From positions 19,604,001 to 19,668,000 of the forward strand of contig NC_088913.1 in the NCBI RefSeq assembly GCF_963576675.1: 64,000 bases of DNA, read 5' to 3'. The notes below the pieces were generated by a model. The model worked only from the letters and a program-made list of their open reading frames with translations. It was not told the DNA's origin and made no database searches. The translations under genes and the position numbers were made by a program. Positions 45,225 through 57,401 of the stretch are shown piece by piece. Each line of letters opens with the position of its first letter. Within the stretch, counting starts at the first letter, position 1. Source of the stretch: Euphorbia lathyris. Taxonomy: Eukaryota > Streptophyta > Magnoliopsida > Malpighiales > Euphorbiaceae.

Positions 45225-45242
45225 TCCCCGGCAACGGCGCCA
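45225..45242 (-). other. Primer-binding site of element C (tRNA-Asp type)
   Basis: On the - strand TGGCGCCGTTGCCGGGGA follows the LTR after six bases. It is identical to that of element B. Confidence 0.92.
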
Positions 45243-46255
45243 AAAACTTGATGTGTGGTTCGTCTAGCTGTGTTTACGGATGTAGTGTGATATGAGTGTG
45301 CTATGGGACTATGGATGTGGTCTTTCTAATTGCTCTAAATTCACTAGACGTCACTACTTAGGGGCAAGTGTACCCCGTCGTATCAAGTAATAATCCGGTT
45401 AAGACCGGATATCGAATCCACGGGATTTATAATTACAAGTATTAGACGACTCGGTTTCGTATGTTATTTAAGCGGTAATCACTTTGGGGTTAAGTAAGAC
45501 ACAACTACACACTATTCTTCGCTATTGACGACACAGATTTATGTAGCTAAAACTCTATGAAGTGGGATGAATATGATAAGTTATAACCATGATAAATAAT
45601 GACTCCAAAATGTATACGGATAATAGTTTACTCTTGGAAAGACGACCAAGTGTAGTAGAACCGACCCGTGAAGTACTTAGACTACGTGATTCCTAGTCAA
45701 GGCATGTCTAATGCGGGGGAATTAGAAACTAGGGCCCGTAAGTTCCGTGGCTTGTCAATTCCTACGGTTTCCGGTTTGTCACTTCCGGTAAGGCAACACC
45801 TATATAACTCCCTAAAGATAGCCCGAATGGCGGCGGTAATCGCATTCTCCTACACAATAATCAATTATCAATATCAAAACAAGCAATAAACATTAACACA
45901 TAAAGGGAAATAGAGATTATAAATCATAAATTATAAATATGGAAAGTGATTAGATGAAATACAACCAAGCCTAGTACATAGGAAGAGTACAAGCTAATTA
46001 GCAAGTAAAAAGGGAGAATCCGCCCTTGGAACTAGCTAACCGGACTCAAAGCCGTCTCCTAGGTCGTGGAGGTGGAACTTTCGAGCTTGGGGACGAATGG
46101 TGGAACGGAGCGTCAATGGAACGCCGGAACAACGAACAAGCTCTCGAGGGGGAGAGTTTAACTTACAAAATCTGAATCTAAATTACAAGGAAAGAAAAGA
46201 GTATAGTGTAGCTCTCTAGTATGTAATTGGTATCAAATGAAGTTCAAGAGCTTCT

Positions 46256-46263
46256 TATTTATA
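46256..46263 (-). promoter_or_regulatory. TATA box of element C 5' LTR
   Basis: TATAAATA on the - strand, conserved in the left LTR (38623-38630). It lies downstream of the motif array. Confidence 0.6.
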
Positions 46264-46339
46264 GACATCAAGCAATGGCAAGTTTGTAATTTCACAAAGC
46301 ACAAGTATGGAGAAACATTATTTGGTGCAGAAATCCCAT

Positions 46340-46815
46340 GATACGCCCCGCGTATATTGGTCTACGCCCCGTGTAAATGCCCATTCCGTCAGAAATCTCC
46401 TGCATGTGGACCAATTCGTTGTCTTGTTGTCTCAAGCACGCCCTGCGTAAAAGATTGTACGCCCCGCGTGTTTGAGTCTCTGGAGTTTTATTGCTTGAAT
46501 TGGTGCTTTTACGCCATGCGTAGCTGAAGTACGTCCCGCGTAAAAGAGTCTCTGATCTTTTTATGTTGAGGAACTACCTTTTACGCCCCGCGTATATGGT
46601 GGTACGCCCCGCGTAAGGAGAGTTGACTCTGGGAGACAATGCAGTCTGACTTTCAGGATTAGGCCAATTATTGCCGACATGTGTTATACGCCCCGCGTAG
46701 AGTGGCATACGCCCCGCGTATGCTGAGTCAGTTCCACATGGCTTCTGCGGATAAGGCAATCATTACCGACACCATGTTTCACGCCCCGCGTAGGGGATTA
46801 TACGCCCTGCGCATG
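46340..46815 (-). promoter_or_regulatory. Six direct pairs of TACGC-CCC-GCGTA motif, right LTR
   Basis: These are the same six pairs as in the left LTR, about 80-560 bp upstream of the TATA box of the LTR that would drive transcription. Two members are altered (TACGTCCCGCGTA and TACGCCCTGCGCA). Confidence 0.8.
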
Positions 46816-48021
46816 GAGTGGATTTTTGCTCCTTTCTCGTACCTGAAATACAAATCTTGAGAGCCGAGTTAGCTTGACGTTTTTATTTCCTAAACTAATA
46901 AAAAACGATGAAAATAAACTGAAAGTACGAGATTTATTTTTATTTCTGTATTTTATCAAAAACACTTTATTTTTGTAATTAAACTTATTTATTTTATCCA
47001 AAATCAACCCGTAAAATCACGCTAAAAGATAGGGGTAAAATACCCCTATCACATTTTCATATAACACATAAGTTATCTGATTAGAAATTAACTTATGCTT
47101 ATCAGATCATGTTCTTCACCTCAGAGGACATAAAATACAAGACCATAACACAAACTACAACTTCCAATTTCACACATTACAAGAAATTGAAATCCACTTA
47201 AGACATCAACCAAAGTACAAATTAGTTTAAGGCACAAATTGGTAGTGAAACAAGACACTTACTTCTTCTAGCCGACTTTAGAACGTCTTTCTATCTTGCT
47301 TCAGTAATCCCCAGCAGACACCACAAACTCTTATCTCCTTTGGAACTTCTTCCCCTATGATTAAAGAAACCAAAGGGTTTTGATTTTAGAGGAGAGGAAA
47401 GTTAGGGTTAGAGTTCCATCAGAAATTTAAGGATTGCATTTCATAACCTAGCTTAAGGAAACATCGGATTTTTGGAATTGAGACTATGATAAGAAATAAA
47501 CCCTGGCAGGGAAGATAAAAGAGAAATAGAATAAAAAAAGATGGGTTTGATCAGTAGATGGAAGATTGCAACATTAGAAGTGGGAGCTTAGAGGACTGAT
47601 GTCAAGTTTTTATTAAATCAAAAGTTAATGATCAAGATAAACGGTGATGATGTAGGGGTAACATAGTGATTTAACTTTTACTTTTTACTTTCTTATAACA
47701 AAACCTAAAATAATGAGCGGCAATATTAGGCGGAAATATTGGCGCCAACACTACCCCAATAATTCATCAAAAAAAGAGAAATAAAAAATATTGCTCAAAT
47801 AATTACAACCAACAATTATATGTTTACAACTGTGATGGTTGCGATCTTTCCAACCATCACAACTTTGAAACCAGAGTATTTGTCTCAAATATATTATATA
47901 AATTTGATCATTACCTTTCCAACCAAATATAGGTTTTCCAACCAACATGGTTGTAACCTTGCCACCATTTTTCAATATGGTCTCAACACATTGATTGGTA
48001 ATTACTGATTTTCTTGTAGTG

Positions 48022-48479
48022 TTTGTTGTGGCATATTACCGAAAGTCGCATCTTTTAGGGTTTGGCATTGTTAGAAAAATTTTAGCAATCGGTTGAGCTT
48101 CGTCCTTTGGTGACCTAAAGTTATCCTTCAGTTGAAATTTTAGCATTGTATCTTAAAGACAATCGTTTTAGGATACTTTTAGGATTAATAAAATGTTCAT
48201 TTTTTTATTATTTGATTTATTATATATAGTTATGATTTACTATTAAAAAGGAATCCATCTTTTATCATATAAATTAAGATAGAAGAAAACCTAGTTTACG
48301 TTCAAACTATAAAGTGTTCATATAAAATGAAGTGAGACTAAAACTTTATAATTAAAACTAACTGATCATAAACTTAAAATACCCAAGTCAAGCATTATAT
48401 TAAAGAATTGGCATAATGCTATCTTGCAGTAAAAATGTTCCTTATTCCTGAATAGGCAGCTGATTTCACAAGCTATAGA
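48022..48479. other. AT-rich interval without recognised features
   Basis: No gene or repeat was recognised. Confidence 0.3.
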
Positions 48480-49080
48480 TATATGGATATCTAGACAGTT
48501 ACATCGATGTATATGAATGATTTCTTATATATTGGCTGATCCAATATGAGATACCAGGATGGATAAAACTTTTGATGTCAACTAGCTTATCTCATTGGTG
48601 ACAACAGGTATAAATAGTCCTCAAACTTAAATAATCATCATGAAAATCCTAGATTATAGAATGTGATGCTTTGACGTTGTTATCAAATACAATCCAATTA
48701 CTCAGGGTGCATATTGGATAATGATTTGGTGTCACATGAAGTACTTGCAAGGTAATTGAATGATAGATTAAGCATCACTTTCGATAGTTGTGAGATATAT
48801 CTCAGGCCACTTATGGAAGAATTTTTCTAAATCCTTGCAAAATGATAGATTAAAGGTTGAAATAATGATTTCATATGACCTATCTAGTTTGACCAGTTCG
48901 ATCTGTACAAGTAAACAAACGTCTTTATACATATGACTTGCCATTTTCCATAGTCACGATTCGTTCGTTATAACTGATGAATAATCAAATTGTAATGCAA
49001 CTATGTACTTAAAGAAAATTCTACCTCTCAAGAGGAACTTATCAATTTCAAATTCGAATTAATATGTAATGTCAACCTAA
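48480..49080 (+). repeat. Degenerate solo Copia LTR fragment related to 12379-13828
   Basis: Shared landmarks in the same order are TGTCAACT, TCTCATTGGT, TCCTCA(A/G)AC, GTGAGATATATC-like wording, a CTTGCAA phrase, CTGTACAAGTAAA and TTCCAT(A/G)GT. Divergence is high, so this is an old insertion of the same family. Confidence 0.6.
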
Positions 49081-49665
49081 GATAGGGAATGATTTAAACA
49101 AAAAAATGTAAAATGTTTTAATTAAAATATGAACTAACGTGACAAATGTTTCTAGTCAATTTCAAAGCAATTGATTACTTAATAAAAAATAGATAGAAGT
49201 AAAAAATAAACATTGTGATTTAGACGTTTTGCAAAGAAATTTTCTGTGGCTTAAGAGTTTACAAATTATGTTTTGTGTAGTTTTCAAATTCATTCATTCC
49301 GCCAAAAACTATTGTCGGAGCTGTTTACTCCAAAAGAGAGCGATTTGGAGTAATTAAAAATGTTGACTTTACAATTATCCAAAATACAAGGTCTGCCTTT
49401 ATAAATTAGCTAAATCACAAGTATTGTTTCACCAGAACAGACTCGTATATCCTTTCACTGTAAATTTAAATTTACAGTACAAATTCATTTTTGTAAACTT
49501 TTAAAACCAGAGAGGCTGTCTTTATAAATTGGTCAACTTAATGTATTTATTGATGTATTAATATCGATAATTGTTGTTATTATGTTATTGCAATTTTGTG
49601 ATAATTGACAGAGTATATATAAGTTTTATATAAAAAAAAAACAAGTTAATATTAATTAAAGAGCG

Positions 49666-49715
<50 letters not shown>

Positions 49716-50993
49716 ATGCTTCTGATTTACTTTATTTGTAAATAAAGGATAGTGGTTTAAAAGTTTACAAATAGAAGTTTGTGATCTGTTCTTTTTATAA
49801 AATAAAGTATTTGAAATTACATTGTTAAGTTCTTATGACAATTAAGTGTATTTTATCTTTTTTAAAAATTACATTTTCAAATTAATAAACACAAGCTCCC
49901 AAATCGAACTACATCCGTGTAAAATGAATTTAAGCATCAATTTAGTTCATAAATTGTCAAATTAGTAAAAAAAAAACATAAAATGACCACCATGATTTAT
50001 TGTTTCGATTTAAGGATTTATGTTTTGGAAGGTTGTGTTTCGTCGATATGTAAATATAAGATTTTTTAAGATAAAAATGTACTTGATTTGTAATTAGAAC
50101 TTAACAGTGTGATTTAAAATATTTTATTTTGTAAATAAAACCTCTCATAGACTTTTATTTACAAACTTTTAAATTACATATATCTCTACTTGTAAATTAG
50201 GAAACTACAAACATTCTTTCCTTATACATGTCCCTTAATTAAAATATCAATTCAATAACAGTATAAAAGAGTCAACTGCTCCTTTTTTGGGATATGGTCC
50301 AAATTTTAGCCTCAAGTTTTTAGAGAAGTACATATTTGATCCTAATTTATAAAATATTACAAATTTAACACTAATGTTTTCAAATAATATCAACTTCAAA
50401 ATAAATAAATGAATAGACTAAAGAATTCATTAAGTCCAAATTTAAAAACATCGATATATAAATATTCAATAAATTAATAACCTTGATTAAATAATAATTT
50501 TCTCCGGTCGCGACTTGGGCCAATGGGAGAAAATAATAACTTCACCAAATAGATAAGATAATAATTTTAAAAAAAATATTTGAGGTCCACTGAAAATATA
50601 AAATAATAAATTATTAAACACGTATGAAAATTACATGTACCATTGACTTCCTAAATAATTTTTATTTCAAATTTTATGTTTTCCTAAAATATGTATTTAT
50701 AGTCAATTGTTTCTTCTTTTAATGTGAATAAATTCAATTTCACCTTTAACTTTTAGAAGAGCATAAACTACATTCGACATATTTTTCTCATTTTGAAGCA
50801 AGTAATTTTTCAAAATCTTTACGGTAAAAAAAAACTTCTTTTAAAAAAAACATGTGATATAGCGTAGACATTTTTACACATTTCAAATGAGTAGTTATGG
50901 GAGAGAACATATAATATATGAATTTTTATATATGATTTTAAAGTACATATGTCTATTTATAAACTCTATATTATGTACTCATACACTTTTACT
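49081..50993. other. AT-rich interval with recurring TTTGTAAA/TTTACAAA words
   Basis: No coding sequence is seen. Words such as TTTGTAAA, TTTACAAA and CTTATAAATTAG-like phrases recur through 49200-50250. There is also a (TA)n run at about 49669-49711 and a 22-bp perfect palindrome at 49457-49478 (half-site ACTGTAAATTT). Confidence 0.4.
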
Positions 50994-51165
50994 TTCATTC
51001 ACAAGGAAGGGAATGAACCGGCTCATAAACTGGTATTTTGGACTCGGGACATTAATTCTGCTTTAGTTTTTATTGAAGATTGCCCTTCTTCTGTTTGGAA
51101 TCTATCTGTAATGATATCATAAGATTATGATTTATGATGAACATGTTTTCATTAAAAAAAACACA
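50994..51165 (+). pseudogene. LINE 3' end: RNase H C-terminus and A tail
   Basis: The short frame FIHKEGNEPAHKLVFWTRDI ends VWNLSVMIS and stop at 51120-51122, followed by a run of A. The EGNEPAH motif is the C-terminal RNase H signature of plant LINE ORF2. It is severely 5'-truncated. Confidence 0.7.
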
Positions 51166-51486
51166 CTAATTTTTTTTTAAACGGAACACACCAATTAATT
51201 ACCTTCTTTTTACATTTTTTATGTAAAATTTTATTTCATAGATATAGTAAATAAATTAAATATTTTTAAATATATAAAAGATAAATAAAAAAAACGTTCG
51301 GTGTTTAGTCACATTTTACTTTTACTCTTAACCAATTGAATGAAATGTATATCACTAACTCATTGCTTGTATTAACAAGCTCAAAAAGAAAACAGCGTTT
51401 ACCTTCAAAACAAAAAGAAAAGGAGTTGTAGTAAATTAAATTAACATATTAGTATAATAAGGTTAAAAAATAAAAAGTTTCAATTC

Positions 51487-51560
51487 GGCCTATTAGCTCA
51501 GTTGGTTAGAGCGTCGTGCTAATAACGCGAAGGTCGCAGGTTCGAGACCTGCATAGGCCA
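51487..51560 (+). tRNA. tRNA-Ile (anticodon AAU)
   Basis: 74 bases fold as a full cloverleaf. The acceptor stem GGCCTAT/ATAGGCC is perfect with discriminator A. The internal promoter A box is TAGCTCAGTTGG, the B box is GGTTCGAGACC, and the anticodon loop is CTAATAA. There is no intron. A CAA triplet lies at 51481-51483 upstream, as usual for plant tRNA genes, and a TTTT terminator follows directly. It looks functional and is the surest host gene in the window. Its product decodes isoleucine AUU/AUC codons after A34 is modified to inosine. Confidence 0.97.
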
Positions 51561-52882
51561 TTTTATGATTTTTTTTGATAAATTTTGTAACTGGCCATCC
51601 CTTTTTTGGATCAGGTCTAACTGGGCCGGACTGGCCCACAACCTTATAGGATCAGGCTCTAACTGGGCCGGCTGAAATAAAAGGAATTATTTTCTGAATA
51701 TTTGTCTGAAGCGTCAGTTTCTGATTCCTTCAGAGATTGAATTTAAAAATAAAAATTAACAACTTATTCCAAATGGAACTTGTTTTTATCATTTTTTTAT
51801 TAATTTAATTGTATTTAAAATTTTTTTATTAATTTAATTGTATTTAAATCGTACTTTGAATGATACCATATGCTTAAACGAAATAAATTTTTTTATATAA
51901 AATTAGTAGTTCGGATACATTGTTTTTAATTATTTATACCTTGAGTAAAAGATTGAGGAACAACTACATTATAATTAAAGAAAAGTTTCACAAAAATATA
52001 AAATGAGATCTGCATTCAACCATTTAATTAAATTTAGTCTAAATTTGTTATTTGAGTGTAATTTTATAGGATGAATTATGTTTTTTTTTTCAGTCCCACT
52101 ACATATATAAAAATTAAGATTAAGAGCAATATTACCTTCAAAAAAAAAAAATTAAGAGAAACCTTAATCAATAATCTTTTTTTAGTCGGGAAGGCAGAGT
52201 AGGTCCAGAAACAACAAAAATAAACATAACAAACAAATCCACAAAAACCTAATAGTTAACTTTTCTTATTAGTTCTTATTAATGCACGACCACTACGGTT
52301 TGTAAAGAGGATATCCTGAAGGTATACAGGAGACCCACCATACTCGTGATGACCTAAAGAATGTGCGCTTGTAAAATTCGCTCAATAATTCAGATATCAC
52401 TCTCAATCAAGACCATTTCACATATCTATATAAGCAAGTTTGCATTATTTTCTCATCCAACAATTACTGAGTTCAAGTGTGTGAACAAGACTCAACATGC
52501 CACATTTTAGCTCATAACATGTCCATCATATAACTTTCATATGTATCACAATATATCACAAACACTCCCAACATTATTCACATCATTCATGACATATTCA
52601 AATACATTTCACACTCAATAAGTCAGTAGCCACAATATATTTCTAGACATATATAAGTAATATGATGACTGTCGCACTCGACTTAATCTATTTTGCACAA
52701 TCGGTGTGCATTAAGTTGCACATTGTCCTCCTAATATAACATTATAGCTATACAATTAGGCTTAACCCAATTAAAATGTAATAGAATGCATGCTTTATGA
52801 TAATTATAAGACACTAACTCCACAATTTTCATGCAATCTAATTCTTTAGTCTTGGATCCTCACATGACCTATTTGCACACAT
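51561..52882. other. AT-rich interval with small local duplications
   Basis: GGATCAGG(T)CTAACTGGGCCGG occurs twice (about 51608 and 51648). A 27-bp AT-rich unit beginning TTTTTTATTAATTT is tandemly duplicated near 51790-51845. No gene is seen. Confidence 0.4.
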
Positions 52883-52902
52883 CACTAGTACAGAAATGCT
52901 TA

Positions 52903-53190
52903 CTTGTGTCGCACTTTTTCAAGTTGTTGTGTCGCACTTTTGTGCGACACAACAGGGGTGCGACACAAGAACTTTGCATCGCTCTTGAAAGCGACACAAA
53001 CTACTCATCTGTTGTGTCGCACTTTCACGCGTGCGATACAATAGAGCGATAACTCTTGTGACGCGCTTTTAGAGTGCGCGACACAACATATAATAATTCT
53101 TGTGACGCGCTCCAAGGATGCGCGACACAAGCTCCCCGATTAATTTGGTACATTTTGTATCGCTCCTTCCTCATGCGCGACGCAAAATAT
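52903..53190. repeat. Left subterminal TTGTGTCGC/GCGACACAA array
   Basis: TTGTGTCGC or TTGTGACGC words face GCGACACAA words repeatedly, forming small imperfect palindromes (for example TTGTGTCGCAC next to GTGCGACACAA). These are the likely binding sites of the CACTA TNPA-like protein; that role is known for the superfamily and not shown here. Confidence 0.8.
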
Positions 53191-54177
53191 TGATATTTTT
53201 GAAAAAAAAAAAAATTACAAAATTTTCCAGCATCTAGCATAAAATTTTATAATCAAAATTGAAAATAATAAAATAAATAAAAATTTGGATTGCAGAGAGC
53301 TATGATAGCATAAAAATTCTACACACGAGGAAAATTTAAACAAAAACATAAGGAAAGGTTTAAACAGATGCAACATAAAAAATGACTTGTTAAGTTACCA
53401 TGTCCTTTATCATCAATTATACATGAATGCATGTTCAAGCTCTCAAAATTGGTAAAACCTGCTCAAAATAAATAATAAAAATAAGAAAGCACTCTTAGAA
53501 ATATCTATTATCAAAAGTTCACTACACAAACCATCAAACGTTGAATTATAATTATTTGCTGCTCAAACTAGCAAGTCAAGCAGAATCAGAGATGTGAACT
53601 ATGAACAGCCTGAAAATCCATACACAGCTCTCCGATATTAAAATTCCATTAAAATGATATAATTAACTATATTATTTTGTTAACTGAAAACAGAGTAATA
53701 ACAAGTGACCACTGATCCCACAGCTGTCAGCAACCTCAGAATACAAATCCATTTATAGCATTTGCGGATTTTAATACGAGAGTCTAATTTTATTAGGAAC
53801 TAATCTATAAAAAAGTTATGTTTGGCAAGTTCCCAATCATATTTGAATCAGACTAATTTTTCTATCACAGTTATATTATGTGAATAACTATCTCAATTGA
53901 ACTTAATTTAAACACCTCAAATAAAATTCAGAAAAGAAATACTAACCCGTCAGAATTTTTATACGGTGAATATGAAAAAACTTAGTTGTGACTTCATCAT
54001 CTTTCAAAATTTTGTTGATATAGCCACAAAAATCCCCTGTCAAGAGGGAAAATAAGCAAGGAATAAGGAGATATCTCTTAAATGGATCCAGAAAACAATA
54101 AACCAAGTAAGACATGCTTAATTATCAGTATAATTAAGTATACTAGCAGAGATAATACACATGGTGTTCTGGTGTAC
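53191..54177. other. CACTA interior without clear genes
   Basis: Mostly AT-rich. On the - strand about 54040-53945 looks like a decayed further exon of the GDSL gene: it follows a CTTGACAG acceptor and starts GIF, as in the family. I am not sure of it. Confidence 0.35.
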
Positions 54178-55092
54178 CTCTATATGCTCCACTTCCACAA
54201 CAAGCATTCACTCCATCTTTAAAACCTGCTCATACATAATTAATCATTAGGATAATTTACTTATGGATCAGCTAATAATAAGTGTGGAGTTAAATCAGTA
54301 CATACCATATTTGGAGGGATTAGTTATCCTGTCGTGGAGCCAAATGTAAAAATTGGAGTTGCAATATTTAAACCCTTTTAGCAAATATTCAAGGCTTGTA
54401 AGAATTGCTTTCAAAGCAATGTTATGTGCTAATGCTAGAGAAGAAGCTGCCTCAAAGCAGGCACCTTCCTCTGCTTTTGGGTTCAATGCTCTCATCACTG
54501 GCAGGCAGCCTAATGGGCACAGGCTTAAAAATGCAAACTTTCTTGCACCCATTTCGTACAACTCCTGCAATTTCAATAACAAAACCCAATTCAAACACTC
54601 AGCCATATAATTCAATTGTCCCCTAAACTTTTGGAGATATTTAGTTAGTCTTTTGAACTTGTTTCAAGTAATTTATTGGCTTTTTGAACTTGCTTTAAAA
54701 AAACCGTTACAATTTGTTCAAATTCTTACTTTAAGCAAGTTTACTCTTATAATGAAACATCTCTTCAAAATGCAGGAAACAATTGGATTACAGTATTTAG
54801 TCAAATATAGAGATCCTAATGTATTAATCCAAATAAAATACAAGAGAAAAAGACGGGGTGATTAATAATTAGTTACCTGGATTGAATTGGTCAAATTTCC
54901 AATGGCCATTCCAATATACACTTCTGGAATGTATTTTTGTTGCATTTCTGGATTACCCAAATAACCTCTCAGATAGTCATTGCAAGGAAATGAGTTTCCA
55001 ATTTTCTTAGATAACAGAAAATTGGACCCAAAACGTTTAGTGCAGGTTTCCAAGAGTTCTGGTTTCCGAAACTTGAAACACTTTAAAACCAA
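54178..55092 (-). pseudogene. Captured GDSL esterase/lipase fragment (at least three exons)
   Basis: GDSL enzymes are secreted plant acyl-hydrolases. Exon pieces on the - strand are: about 55092-54877 (KKIGNSFPCNDYLRGYL, YIGMAIGNLTNSIQ, containing the NDY of block III); 54564-54306 (ELYEMGARKFAFLSLCPLGC, then YLLKGFKYCNSNFYI); and 54235-54178 (GFKDGVNACCGSGAYRG). Each boundary has GT-AG. The N-terminal GDS block with the catalytic Ser and the C-terminal Asp-x-x-His block are missing, so it cannot be an active lipase. The piece was captured with its introns, hence as DNA. Confidence 0.85.
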
Positions 55093-55177
55093 AATTCCTG
55101 GGGAAAATTTCCCCTACAACATAGTATACAACATGTAAACTTCAAATAAGAGGCTAAAGAAATAGAAAGAGAATCAC

Positions 55178-56244
55178 CTCTTATCAATTCTGCAAGTCAG
55201 AGTTTTGCTAACCATGTGTCTAAGTTCAGCATCACTCATCTTACTCCGAGCATAACCAAACACAGTGAAATGCTGCAATCAAAAGCAATAATTCCCCAAT
55301 TCAGCTTGAAATAACAAGATTACTGAAAACATTAAAATCAAAAGTCAAACAGCAAAATTCCAATCAAACCTTAGGGAGACAATCCTCATAATAAAGTGCA
55401 AAAAGTGCAGGGAATATCTTTTTCTTGGCAAGGTCCCCTGAGGCTCCAACAACAATGATGCTAACAGTTGATTCATCTTTGTTAATGTCAAAATTAGCTA
55501 CTTTTTTCAATTCCTCAGTCGAATTTATCGAAGACACTAACCCCTCTTTCAATGTATCCAAAGAAGTATCATTGTTTACTGGATTTACAGGAGTAGCCGC
55601 TGCACCTATATTCAAATTGCCATTCAAATAAAGCCAATCAGATTAAATGCCCATTTGGTTATGAATGTTTGGAGTAAAACATTGTTTACTGGATTTACAA
55701 GACCTATATTCAAATTGTCATTCAAATAAGCCAATCAGATAAAATCCCCATTTGGTTATGAATGTTTTACTCCAAACAGTAAACATAAGAAGTGTTCAAA
55801 TATGTTTGATTAGGATTGAGAACATGCCCTAAAGCTGAAAATACAAAGGAGTTTCAATGTCTATAAAAGGGATAAAAGTACCAAATCGCAACCACAACAT
55901 TACAATTCAACAGATTCATGACATAATCAATTCATAATTAAACCCAATTCGACAATCAATCAAAACTACACAAAATTATGCAAACAAAATTCATAAAAAC
56001 CTAATCAAAACGAATGAAAAGGCAAGAATCCCAACTAACCATCTTGCATAAGAATCACATCTGAGTAGGAATTATTTTGAGCAGCTTGTAAGGAGAGTTT
56101 AGCTGATAAAATCCTCTTGAGAATCAGATTCGATAAATTAACTCGTTGAAATTGTTGACCATTAATTGATGAAGAAGACGAAGGAATTAATGAATGTGAA
56201 TTTGAAGAATAACGACAATAATGTATTGAAGAAAGAGTCGCCAT
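55178..56244 (-). pseudogene. Captured plastid glucose-6-phosphate dehydrogenase, first three exons
   Basis: G6PDH catalyses the first step of the oxidative pentose phosphate pathway. The ATG at 56244 opens a Ser-rich transit-peptide exon ending VILMQDG at a GT donor. Exon 2 (55605-55370) continues [10 protein letters not shown] and includes the NADP-binding [20 protein letters not shown] and [11 protein letters not shown]. Exon 3 (55272-55178) reads [31 protein letters not shown]. All have GT-AG borders and no stops. The rest of the enzyme, including the catalytic substrate-binding region, is absent. A 55-base repeat of exon-2 flank lies at about 55680-55735. Confidence 0.9.
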
Positions 56245-57401
56245 TTCTGCCCCTTTTTCATCTCTTCTCTTCTCTTCTCGACCTCCTTTTTTTCTGGTAT
56301 ATGAAGATGGAGGAGAAGAGCTTCGGATGTATCGAGAGGCAATACGGACCCTTGAGATCTCCGAAAGGCTGCTTTTGTCATTGGCTGAGGCTCTAGTTGT
56401 CTGTGTTGTTCCAGGAGGGAGAAGAGAGATGGAGAAAAATTAAATAACAGAGAAGCCAAACCGAGCTGAAATCAAAACTAAAACAACAACATACCTGTGT
56501 TTCAGAGCAAAAATCAAAAGAATTGAAGCCACGAAAACTTAAATCGGAAGAAACCGAGTAGAACCGAAGCTAGAGAGGCGGTGAAGAGAGGGTGAAGATA
56601 GAAGAGGCGGGATAGAAGAGGCGTGAAGAGAAATCCCTAATTATTGAGATCGTTTTACCCATCTTCTTTGGTTAAATAATTTATTAGCCCCCATTTTTTT
56701 ACCTAATACATTATTTAGTCTCTTTATTTTTAAAAACACATTATAAAGTTCCTATTTTTATTAATATTAATCATTTGATCCTTCTGTCTAGTTTTTTTTA
56801 GATTTTTAACCGAACATATTTTAGTTTTCACGACAACTGTAGTAGATACAAAATGACATGTTCCTCTGTTATTTTCTGTCTGTCTATTTATCCTAAATAT
56901 AACGGTTAAAAAGCTAAAAAAATAGACAAAAGGACCAAGAAGTTAATATTGATAAAATATAGAGATATTATAATGTGTTTTTTAAACTATAGGGACTAAA
57001 CAGTGTGTTAAGTAAAAATGAGGAGACTAATAAATTATTTACCCCTTCTTTTTTTCATGGGTTTATATTTTTTTAATTTCATTTCATTTTAATAAATTGT
57101 AACAATTTGTTAATCTATCGATATTTTTTTTTTAATTTATTTTTTTGTATTTAGAAAATTATGACTAATATTAGTATTTATACTAATTATTAATTAATAG
57201 TTTTATACTAATTAATAATAGTTATAGCATTATTTTTTAATATATTATTATAATTAATTAAATTATTTTTTATTAATTTATATGGGATAAGTTTTTAAGT
57301 TTATATGTATGTACATGCTATTTGATTTTCATCCTTTTTTTAATTCTTTAGTATTTTAAGAATTTTGAAAAAAATAATAATTATATTCAAATAGTATTAG
57401 T
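56245..57401. other. CACTA interior upstream of the captured G6PDH exon
   Basis: Immediately upstream is pyrimidine/purine-biased sequence that may be the captured 5' UTR and promoter of G6PDH. Beyond 56650 it is AT-rich with no ORF of note. Confidence 0.4.

Larger units (their letters stand above)
37617..47051 (-). mobile_element. Athila-like LTR element C: gag plus third ORF, no pol
   Basis: Two LTRs of 1800 and 1803 bp with TG...CA ends enclose a tRNA-Asp-type primer-binding site, gag, a third ORF and a purine tract. All read on the - strand. The insertion is flanked by CATTT (37612-37616 and 47052-47056), a perfect 5-bp duplication. The LTRs differ at about 30 sites by eye (about 1.7%). 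No protease, RT, RNase H or integrase sequence exists between gag and the third ORF, so the element is structurally non-autonomous. It is loaded with a paired GC-rich 13-bp motif. Confidence 0.92.
45249..47051 (-). repeat. 5' LTR of element C (right copy)
   Basis: It is nearly identical to the left copy. In element orientation it carries the motif array at about 46820-46340, then a TATAAATA box at 46263-46256, so transcription would start near 46230. Some motifs show C-to-T or G-to-A changes relative to the left LTR. Confidence 0.93.
32229..48021. mobile_element. Large non-autonomous CACTA element inflated by nested insertions
   Basis: The left end starts CACTACAAGAAAATC and the right end finishes with its reverse complement. 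Identity continues with a few mismatches for about 25 bp (GGTAATTAGCAA versus AGTAATTACCAA). Both ends are flanked by TTT, the 3-bp duplication size of CACTA elements. Both subterminal zones repeat GGTTGC/CAACC motifs. Removing the four nested insertions leaves about 3.45 kb, including a Transposase_24-type gene relic but no DDE transposase. The pairing of ends so far apart is an inference, supported by TIR, orientation and duplication. Confidence 0.65.

Noticed and set aside
47170..47190. CACATTACAAGAAATT as the left end of a small CACTA element ending at 48021
   Set aside because: It matches the right terminus worse than the sequence at 32229 and lacks the TTT flank.
55364..56244. A functional host G6PDH gene
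   Set aside because: Only the first three exons exist, they lie between CACTA termini with a target duplication, and the catalytic part is absent.
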